DNA of 14,375 nt from Dinochytrium kinnereticum (taxonomy: Eukaryota; Chytridiomycota; Chytridiomycetes; Chytridiales; Chytridiaceae): assembly GCA_027604005.1 (NCBI GenBank), contig JADGJT010000254.1:1-14375 (forward strand). The letters run 5' to 3'. Positions 8,433 through 14,375 of this stretch are shown in pieces. The translations under genes were made by a program, and so were the position numbers. Position 1 is the first letter of the stretch; every line of letters starts with the position of its first letter. A model generated the notes under the pieces. That model made no database searches, was not told where the DNA came from, and saw only the letters and a list, made by a program, of their open reading frames with translations.

Positions 8433-9787
8433 ATGGGAAACCAGGAATGCCCAACCCCAGGAGGGGGCAATGGCCATCACTTGGTAATTTAGTATTTTTG
8501 TAATAGAGAAGATGTTGTAAACCATTCTGTTCTGATCATCAATCTTTGTTTGAACGCTTAAACTCTCCTGTTCTGGCTTGGTCAAAATGTATTGACATAA
8601 ATAGTCCTGGGCCAATGTGGGGGTAGGATCGCTTATGCTGCTTGCGAACGCTGTGATCTCGTCCTGGTTCGGTCTTGGGTTAGAAGCTACCCTGGCTGTA
8701 TCCTCTATCAGATGCGTCGTTCAGCTATCCATTCTTGGACTGGTTCTGAAGCCAGGTATGTCGATTGACTATGGTGCATCGTATCTTTTGACGTTGTTTT
8801 TCGGGGGTGCCTCCCGCTTCATAAGTCTTTGAAAATGATAGTGCGATACTTGTTGCCGGGCTTGCATTATTTATGATGTCCATCTCGGCTTTGGAGGTGA
8901 GGAAGATGTATTTATTGGGTTTGAAAAGTAAACGGGATGGTAGATTGTTTTTAGCAAGTCTAAACTTCGGTTCGTCTACATGCTTCCAACAGTATGGGTG
9001 TCGATGGTGGTTAGCACAGGACTTACATCATTTATCGGTGGGATCAATCAAGCTAGTCAAAGTGGCCTTACTGGTTTTTTTTAGGAAACTACTTTGCGAT
9101 TCAAGCTGCTCCATGGTATCGTGCGCGGGACTACGTCACGATTTTGGGAATGCTTCTGGGGAATTCAAGTAAGCCGTGTCTTTGTCTTGCAGTTACTTAC
9201 CTTTTTTTTTTCTCGTTTTAAAGTGTCTGGGGTAGCTGTTGGGTTAAGCAGCACGTTGACTCAGATTTCGGAGCATAAGGAACGTATTGAATTTTATCTC
9301 GCCCATGGAGCCTCACGCTGGGAGGCTGCAAAGCCAATTGGTGTCGAGGCAATTCGGTTGGCGCTTTTGCCAACTTTAAATGCTATGAGGTGGGGTTTTT
9401 AGTATACCTTTTTTGTGGTAATTTCTTTTGCAGTGTGATGGGCCTCATTTCTATACCTGGCATGATGACTGGTCAAATTCTCGGCGGTGCTTCTATCGAT
9501 GATGCTGTCAGATATCAACAGGTTTATTTTCTACAGAATGTTATAGCCTCTTAAAACCTTTATTTTAGATCGTGATGTTTATGATCACCTCATGTTGCGG
9601 TCTCGCAACCGTGTCGACTGTAGTTATATGCCTTTACATATGCTTTGACGATTGCGCGCGTCTTAGACTAGACAGGATTCATGCCGTTTCAAAGACAAAT
9701 TGGAGGGACTATTCAAGATCTATCGTTGAATGGTTTCGACGGCCCAACAGGTCTCATGAAACGGAGCCACTTTTAAACGGAACTTAG
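8433..9787 (+). CDS. UPF0014 / FetB-ALS3-type ABC permease-like membrane protein
   Basis: Model: exons 8433-8483, 8605-8755, 8826-8896, 8959-9037, 9085-9168, 9224-9389, 9434-9521 and 9569-9787, giving 302 aa. It is a polytopic membrane protein with about seven hydrophobic segments. Family marks in order are SWANVG, the segment ending IRCVVQLSILGLVL, ENDSAILVAGLALFMMS, LGMLLGNSMSG, the cytoplasmic YLAHGASRWEAAKP loop, GLISIPGMMTGQILGGAS, and DAVRYQQIVMF. Bacterial FetB pairs with the ATPase FetA in iron export, and plant ALS3/STAR2 pairs with STAR1 in aluminium tolerance. Metal-linked transport is therefore a reasonable but unproven role. No ATPase partner is visible in the window. Exon 1 (17 codons from ATG 8433) is the weakest part: it is supported by phase, a GTAATT donor, and the exon 2 acceptor that restores SWANVG. 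The hydrophilic Arg-rich C-terminus follows the last membrane segment. Confidence 0.85.
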
Positions 9788-9806
9788 AATCATCCTTTTT
9801 TTCTAC

Positions 9807-9812
9807 AATAAA
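9807..9812 (+). terminator. AATAAA polyadenylation signal
   Basis: A canonical AATAAA lies 20 nt downstream of the UPF0014 gene stop codon, so it is likely to direct cleavage of that transcript. Confidence 0.55.
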
Positions 9813-10063
9813 TGTACACACAGCCACTTTTATGGTTGTCTGGCTTTGTGGAGGGAAGCTCCATTCTGCAATGATGGGTGACGCGCATTTCTAATCCAAA
9901 GCTTCGTTTTTCACCTTTTAAGTCCTCTGAAGCAAGTGCTGTGAGCTGTGACCCATATCAGATATCAGTCGCTTGACGACAGTGAAACCTCATCCTGCCG
10001 ATCACCACTCAGAGGCGCAAAGACAATCCCAAATATACTCCAAACACATAGTGTTATAAAACT
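9813..10063. other. intergenic, nothing assigned
   Basis: This interval lies between the UPF0014 polyadenylation signal and the TATA-like box of the next gene. Stops occur in all frames. I see no RNA gene and no recognisable protein fragment. Confidence 0.5.
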
Positions 10064-10071
10064 TATAAATA
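10064..10071 (+). promoter_or_regulatory. TATA-like box upstream of the single-pass membrane gene
   Basis: TATAAATA lies 123 bp upstream of the ATG at 10194, with ATTGG (an inverted CCAAT) close by near 10085. The position suits a core promoter with a leader of roughly 90 nt. Confidence 0.4.
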
Positions 10072-10137
10072 GGAGGATCCGCTGATTGGCCTTGACGAAC
10101 TATGGCGTTCAGAAAAAACGCGAGCGCAATTTGCCTC

Positions 10138-10157
10138 TTTTTTTTTTTTTTTTTTTT
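10138..10157 (+). repeat. 20-nt poly(T) tract in the likely 5' UTR
   Basis: An uninterrupted run of about 20 T lies 36 nt before the ATG at 10194. If transcription starts just after the TATA-like box, it would give a poly(U) run in the leader. Such dA:dT tracts also exclude nucleosomes. The exact length may be affected by sequencing error. Confidence 0.7.
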
Positions 10158-10193
10158 GGCACCTTGCACCATTGACATCACCTTTTTTCATCC

Positions 10194-10839
10194 ATGTCGG
10201 CACCACAATCCCCTGCATGCGGGACGGGATGCTCTAATCCCAGCACGGTGAGCTGCGGTGTGATGTTTTGGGAGTCTAACCATTTTCCATTGCTTTCAGG
10301 ATGCGTCGCGGGAGAACCGAACCAAAAGTAAAGTTTTTTTAACAATCACCAAAGCGATTCTAATTGAAGGAAACAAACAAACAGTCATCATCATTCTTAG
10401 CGCCTCAGTGTTCGCAACATGTCTTTTGATCGCGGCAATTGTCTTGGCGTTCAAGCAACGTAAATACTCTTGGCCAAGCCCATTTCGGGGGTTCTAACCT
10501 TCTCTTTTTGTTAAAGGACGTAAACTATCTCGGAAACGCTTTCGAGTTCGTAACCCTGAAACGGAACCACCCATGCAAACAATCACCATCACTCGTCACT
10601 CTTCATCACCCACTCGTTCAGCTTATCCATCTATGCCTTTCATTGCTTCGGATTCGGTCGTGACTGTGCCGCAACCGGTTGCTAGGAGACATGATCCCCC
10701 TGTTGGGGTTAGGATGAGTCGAGGATCCGCGGACTCGTATGGCTCGAATGCTAGTTGGGGGTTGTGGGGGACGTCACAGACAGTTTCCTCTTTAGAGAAT
10801 GGGAGAGCTTCGATTGTTGGCGGAAGACATATGGTTTGA
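10194..10839 (+). CDS. single-pass membrane protein of unknown function
   Basis: Model: exons 10194-10247, 10300-10459 and 10517-10839, giving 178 aa; introns are 52 and 57 nt, each with a clean CTAAC branch motif. There is no N-terminal signal peptide. Residues 1-45 are polar, with two cysteines in CGTGC (9-13). One strongly hydrophobic helix spans 46-69 (TVIIILSASVF...AIVLAF). A basic stop-transfer segment (KQRRKLSRKRFRVR) comes directly after. Residues 87-178 form a Ser/Thr/Pro/Gly-rich, probably disordered tail. By the positive-inside rule the tail should face the cytosol. I recognise no family. The splice model is well supported because both introns sit in phase and splicing is needed to expose the membrane helix. 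A receptor- or adaptor-like role is only a guess. Confidence 0.7.
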
Positions 10840-10841
10840 GT

Positions 10842-10875
10842 GGGGGCGGGGGAGAATGGGAAGGGGGGGAGTTGG
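10842..10875 (+). promoter_or_regulatory. G-quadruplex candidate just after the stop codon
   Basis: Five G runs (5, 5, 3, 6 and 3 G) with loops of 1-5 nt begin three bases after the TGA at 10837-10839. The strand is the sense strand of the single-pass membrane gene, so an RNA quadruplex could form at the start of its 3' UTR. Confidence 0.5.
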
Positions 10876-11271
10876 GTTCGGTTTATTGTTTGCGAATATT
10901 ATTTAAGCGTGTCTATAATTTATTTCTTATGAGTTAAAGCCTAAGCTTCTTGCTTGGGTATCCACCTCTTTTTTTCCTTTTTTATTCTTCATTTCTTGTT
11001 TTTTTTGTGATGATACCATCTACCTTATACATATGTGGACTGGTTTTAATTTCTGGGGATGGAAACAATTAAAGTCAAAGGAGGTTTAACAAGGCAGGTA
11101 TATGCCGAGATTCATCCTTGTCAAAATGGAAAAGAATAACCAAGTTTTGACAAAATCAAATGAATCCAAAAAACTGTATATGAGCACCGTTCCACTCTAA
11201 CGATTCATGAGGTAAGCAGAAGGGGGGGTGGGGGAATGTCTATGTTTGATATATAAAAAAATCAGGTTGGA
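10876..11271. other. convergent intergenic region, nothing coding
   Basis: This is the shared 3' region of the single-pass membrane gene (plus) and the transporter gene (minus). It is AT-rich, with T runs near 10970-11005 and a G7-T-G5 run near 11222-11234. I see no RNA gene, and no canonical AATAAA close to either stop. Confidence 0.5.
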
Positions 11272-13439
11272 CTATGCGTCTTCCAAGTCATCGGCCCCCG
11301 TCCTTTTTGTGACAACCACCTCCTCCCCCTGAGAAGAAACGGGGTTCAGCCGCTCAACAAGAACGATCTGTTCAGCCAACTCAACACGGTTGACGAATCC
11401 CATCAAAACAATGTTGATCGTCGCAATGATACCGCAAATGAAAAAGGTGATTCCTGGGTACTGGTTCACGGTGATCATGTCTGCATGGAGAATGGTAGAT
11501 ATGATGAGATGATGGCTTCCTATGTGGGGATAGATTTCGAAAGGTGCTTGGGGTTGTTTGACTTACATAAGTACCTGATTGTTACTGAACCCACAAGCCC
11601 GGATATGCTTTCGACGAAACTGATGGCCCCCATGAGTCGACCCATTTTGCTCTCGGGGACAGCTTTTGACAAGACAGATTTGGGGAGTGGGATAAGGATT
11701 GAGGCAAAGCTCTCGATGGAGATGACTAGTGGATGACGAAAAATATTAATTAGCACAGAAACAAGAAACCTAAATAGTAGAGAGAAAAAAAGAATATCGC
11801 TTACCAACGTAAAACTGCCACCCGCTTGTGATGCCATAAATCAGAGAAAACCCAACCCCGTAGAGGAATAAACCAACCATAATCATCCTTAACTCAAACG
11901 ACGTCCTCTCCTTCACCGTCCTCTTCTCTCCAAACTTCCCACTCCTCTCAAACCAAGCAACCAAAGCCGGTAATACCAGCATAAGGTAAAACATCTTGTA
12001 AAATGCAGCGGCTAAAAAGAACGTCCCTTGCTCAGCTTCACCCCATTGAAGCCTCAGAGAAGTGAAAAACAGGATGTACGAGTTCGTTCCTTCTATACAA
12101 AACGCGTGAAGCGCAATCACGATAGTCATGATCAGCAGAGGACCTTGACTAATAACCGTCAATGAAGATACCAAGTCCAGCCACAACCCTTTCACGGCGT
12201 TTGAAAGAGATTTGACCTCAAGAGGCTCCCCGACGGCCGCTGCGGCCGTTGCGCTTGCCTCCACCATGGCGGTGATGGAGCTTGGGGGATCGATGGGGAG
12301 AATGGGAGAGGTTCGAAGGGATTCGGGAACGAGAAAGATCACGTAGGTTATTGAGAGACTGAGGATGGCGACGGCGAGGAAGATGGGAGTTGCAAAGTTG
12401 CCAGAGTAGCTTGAAAGCAAACCGCCGATGAAAGGAGCGCAAAGGCCGCTGACCATATTGATGCTATCCATGATGGCGAAATCTCTGGAGCGGGTTGATG
12501 AGTCGGTTGTGTCCGAGACGTAGGTGTAAGCAGCGACGGCAACTCCCTATGACAAGTGTTAACCGAACAGAAACAAAAACAAATAAACAACATATGGAGT
12601 GTAGAAACAAAAGTAAATGAACAACATATGGAGTGTGGAAACAAAAACAAATAAACAACATATGGAGTGTAGAAACAAAAACAAATAAACAACATATGGA
12701 GTGTAGAAACAAAAACAAAAAATAAACAACATATGGGGTGTAAGCTAATCCCAACCTGAATACTCAACCCTCCAAAAAGGAAAGCTGCCACATAAGCCGT
12801 CCACAAAGGCCAGCCTCCCCAAATCCCCAACAACAGCAATCCCATCAACAGCATCCCAAAAGCATTCACGGCCAAGAAAGGTTTCCTCCCCACCCTATCA
12901 GTCAATATCCCCATAAGCGGCACAGCGACCAAAGAAGGCACAGCTCCCGCCATCGTAATATAATTCGACCACTTGACAGCAATCGCATTCGCATCCGTCG
13001 ATTCCCTGCATTGCGGCAAATTGGCAACAGGATCAATCCCCACCTCCTTGCATGCAAGGTAGAGAAGGAGGTTTTGTGTGGGGATGATGAGAAGACCAGC
13101 AGCAAAGCAGCAGAGAGCCGTTGATGGAATGACCCGGAGGGGAGATGGTCGACGGTACCATGGTAAGAGTGGATCCTGGGAAGGCGAGGAGGAAGGGATG
13201 GGGGAGGAGAGGAGGGGTGTGAACTCGTCGGAGCATGCGGTTGCTGATGGAGACTCTGAAGGTGGAGGTGGAGATGAAGTGCGTGAGGATGAAGAAGAGG
13301 ATGACATGATGCTTGATGCCCTTGTTGGCGGACGTTTAGGCAGAGGACGTCTTTTAAGATGCCTGAAACCTGACGGAAACCATGGGGATGAAGAAGGTGG
13401 GTGGTCGTTGCCTTGTGCAACAGGGCTTGAAAGGTTCAT
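11272..13439 (-). CDS. major facilitator superfamily transporter (12-TM, TetA/SLC46-like)
   Basis: Minus-strand model: exons 13439-12756, 12546-11805, 11725-11567 and 11480-11272, giving 597 aa; introns are 209, 79 and 86 nt. Residues 1-100 are a Ser/Pro-rich cytosolic extension with an acidic dileucine-like DEFTPLL (71-77). Membrane segment 1 is about 103-126. The MFS loop signature GILTDRVGRKP (177-187) lies between segments 2 and 3. AYTYVSDTTDSSTRSR after segment 4 and LVPESL near segment 6 are typical of fungal MFS proteins related to TetA and SLC46 transporters. A long cytosolic loop rich in Ala/Ser/Thr follows, then segments 7-12 and a charged tail. The substrate is unknown. An alternative start at Met45 (13307) would drop much of the disordered N-terminus. 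Intron 1 carries the minisatellite. The gene lies head-to-tail with a second MFS gene beginning at 14092. Confidence 0.88.
12569..12741. repeat. 34-bp minisatellite inside intron 1 of the MFS gene
   Basis: Five tandem copies lie at 12569-12602, 12603-12636, 12637-12670, 12671-12704 and 12705-12741. The first four are 34 bp; the last has a 3-bp insertion. The plus-strand unit begins AGAAACAAAAACAAATAAAC and ends with ACATATGGAGTGT. Copies differ at only a few positions. The array accounts for most of the 209-nt intron, which is far longer than the window's other introns. In the sense (minus) orientation the units are T-rich. Confidence 0.95.
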
Positions 13440-13500
13440 GGGGCATCTTTTTGTTTTGCATGTGGAACAACGCCATGAGTTACTTTACTTCTGAAGAGGT

Positions 13501-13525
13501 CAAGGAAGGGCAAGGAAGGGCAAGG
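13501..13525. repeat. 10-bp tandem repeat (CAAGGAAGGG, 2.5 copies)
   Basis: CAAGGAAGGG occurs twice in tandem plus CAAGG. The repeat lies about 60-85 bp upstream of the MFS start codon, in its promoter or leader. Confidence 0.8.
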
Positions 13526-13570
13526 CCCTGTTTGAAGATTATTCAACAGACGACAGGCATGGCGTATCTT

Positions 13571-13604
13571 TCCCTCCCTCCCTCCCTCCCTGCCTGCCTC
13601 CCTG
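13571..13604 (-). repeat. (TCCC)n tract; (GGGA)5 G-quadruplex candidate on the minus strand
   Basis: Five CCC runs separated by single T (13572-13590), then two TGCC units and CCTCCC, give five GGG runs with 1-nt loops on the minus strand. That is the sense strand of the MFS gene, 133-165 bp upstream of its start codon. It could act as a promoter or 5' UTR quadruplex. It may also be simple microsatellite drift. Confidence 0.75.
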
Positions 13605-13690
13605 CTTTCCATCCGCAAGCAAGCCATCAATTATTATTATTTATTTTGAACTGAATTGAATTGAATTGAATTGAATTTATTTTTATTCCC
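13605..13690. repeat. AT-rich simple sequence including (TGAAT)5
   Basis: TTATTATTATTTATT is followed by five perfect copies of TGAAT at 13652-13676. No coding capacity is visible. The tract belongs to the low-complexity upstream region of the MFS gene. Confidence 0.8.
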
Positions 13691-13774
13691 ATGGCAGTCT
13701 GCGCTGCGTGCCTTGTCAGCGAGGATCATTATGTTGATGCCATTGCAGCTGTTTTGCGCCAGCTTCGTGTGTGA
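13691..13774 (+). CDS. doubtful 27-codon small ORF
   Basis: ATG at 13691 opens a 27-codon frame ending TGA at 13772-13774. The product starts MAVCAACLVSEDHY and ends in a short helix-like segment. There is no promoter evidence and no recognisable homology. A GTAAGC...TTGCAG pair 31 nt apart lies just downstream at 13777-13807 and looks intron-like, but is shorter than any supported intron here. It is most likely chance. Confidence 0.1.
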   Translation: MAVCAACLVSEDHYVDAIAAVLRQLRV

Positions 13775-14091
13775 CGGTAAGCTTGGTTGTTTTCCTTTTC
13801 CTTGCAGCCCTGCCAATCTCTGTATCACATGAGTACCTCAGCAGTTGTGAAAAGCCCGCCAGTGAAGATGAAGAGTGGAATCTACTTAGTGCTCCATTAT
13901 TGTTGAATCATATGCGTGTAATGTGTAAATAACAGTAAGAATAAGAATAATATAACAAAGACGGTAATTAATAAATGAGGCCTTTTTTTTCCAAAGCGAA
14001 CGCTACACACACAACCAATAAACCAGAACAAGCGGCACCACTGATGACAAAGCTCGACAAAACGAAGTTCAGAGACACAAGGACCCACTCC
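13775..14091. other. intergenic region between the two MFS genes, nothing coding
   Basis: This is sequence upstream of the first MFS gene and downstream of the second. It is AT-rich, with TTATT/AATAA-type runs around 13930-13975 and a T8 run near 13983. No RNA gene or conserved protein fragment is visible. Confidence 0.5.
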
Positions 14092-14349
14092 TCACGCCTC
14101 AGCATTCAGCGTCTCAGCAGAACCACGTCTCTTGACAGAAAACACAACCTCTCCATTCCCATTTTCCTCGATCGGAGAATCATCAGAACCACCAGCACGA
14201 GCAGCAAGAGCATCCAACCTCTGAACCTCCTCAATGTGATCCGAGAGTCGGTTTTTGTCGATGAGCGCGATGAGGATCACGTTGATCATCGCCACGAGAC
14301 CGCAGAGGAGGAGTGCGGCGCCTGGGAATGTTTTTACTGTGGCTCCGTA
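14092..14349 (-). CDS. C-terminal end of a second MFS transporter (partial, runs off the window)
   Basis: The reading frame ends with TGA at 14092-14094. It encodes a last membrane helix (GAALLLCGLVAMINVILIAL), a charged segment (DKNRLSDHIEEVQRL) and an acidic/polar tail. The pattern TVxxxPG, then the helix, then xxNRxxxxIxxVxRL parallels the C-terminus of the MFS gene at 11272-13439 (TVNQYPG, then FVNRVELAEQIVLVERL). That points to a tandem paralogue pair in the same orientation. Upstream the frame reads YGATVKTFPG and then hits a poly(A) run (minus strand) at the window edge. Either an intron ends at CCACAG (exon start 14336), or the exon is interrupted by a sequence artefact. Confidence 0.65.
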   Translation of the reverse strand, partial: YGATVKTFPGAALLLCGLVAMINVILIALIDKNRLSDHIEEVQRLDALAARAGGSDDSPIEENGNGEVVFSVKRRGSAETLNAEA

Positions 14350-14375
14350 TTTTTTTTTTTTTTTTTTTTTGGGGG
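14350..14375. repeat. poly(T)21 followed by G5 at the window edge
   Basis: Twenty-one T then five G end the window. The run abuts a coding-like segment of the second MFS gene. Homopolymers of this kind at a sequence edge are often assembly or read artefacts, so the bases beyond 14349 should not be used to build the gene. Confidence 0.6.

Noticed and set aside
12569..12741. Regularly spaced repeats considered as a CRISPR array
   Set aside because: The units are contiguous with no unique spacers, and the setting is a eukaryotic intron.
12464..12754. 96-codon hydrophobic minus-strand ORF rich in Phe/Leu/Cys
   Set aside because: It is a translation of the intronic minisatellite and not a membrane protein gene. 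The intron is defined by matching phases and conserved flanking MFS sequence.
12902..13420. 172-codon minus-strand ORF overlapping MFS exon 1
   Set aside because: A His/Leu/Pro-rich shifted frame. The MFS signature GILTDRVGRKP lies in the other frame.

Overview
The window looks like a gene-dense piece of a fungal nuclear genome. Every gene I could model has several exons with short GT-AG introns (38-121 nt, plus one of 209 nt swollen by a minisatellite). Branch-point-like CTGAC or CTAAC motifs precede many acceptors, polyadenylation signals are AATAAA, and the genes are packed almost end to end. A chytrid-type or other early-diverging fungus fits the gene content (kinesin-8, a UPF0014/FetB-type permease and a TTC14-like TPR protein), but the lineage is inference.

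Layout. Bases 1-1931 hold no gene I can defend. A nested hairpin sits at the left edge, a TATA/AATAAA promoter- or LTR-like block lies near 565-604, and a GC-richer orphan stretch follows to about 1905. Bases 1932-3876 (+) encode a 577-aa Has1/DDX18-type DEAD-box protein in five exons. Bases 3940-5281 (-) encode a 358-aa TPR protein with a Lys/Ser/Arg-rich tail, convergent with the helicase-like gene. Bases 5324-8422 (+) encode a 944-aa kinesin-8 in seven exons, divergent from the TPR gene with only 42 bp between start codons. Bases 8433-9787 (+) encode a 302-aa UPF0014/FetB/ALS3-like permease in eight exons; its proposed ATG is 10 bp past the kinesin stop. Bases 10194-10839 (+) encode a 178-aa single-pass membrane protein of unknown function in three exons. 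Bases 11272-13439 (-) encode a 597-aa major facilitator transporter in four exons. From 14092 to the right edge (-) is the C-terminal end of a second, apparently related transporter.

Most notable. The Has1-type protein keeps the family fold, a complete five-exon reading frame, the DEAD box and the Has1 C-terminal signature. Its P-loop (GSGKT-equivalent), Ia, Ib, III, V and VI motifs are altered or destroyed. It reads as a conserved pseudo-helicase rather than a decayed pseudogene. Other points of interest are extreme gene compaction, a 34-bp intronic minisatellite open in all three sense frames, two G-quadruplex candidates in untranslated positions, a 3n stop-free intron in the pseudo-helicase, and a suspicious homopolymer at the right edge.

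No operon or shared pathway links the genes. The helicase-like, TPR and kinesin proteins are likely nuclear or cytoskeletal, and the last four genes are all membrane proteins. All splice models were built by eye from splice consensus, reading phase and family resemblance. Every modelled complete coding sequence sums to a multiple of three.
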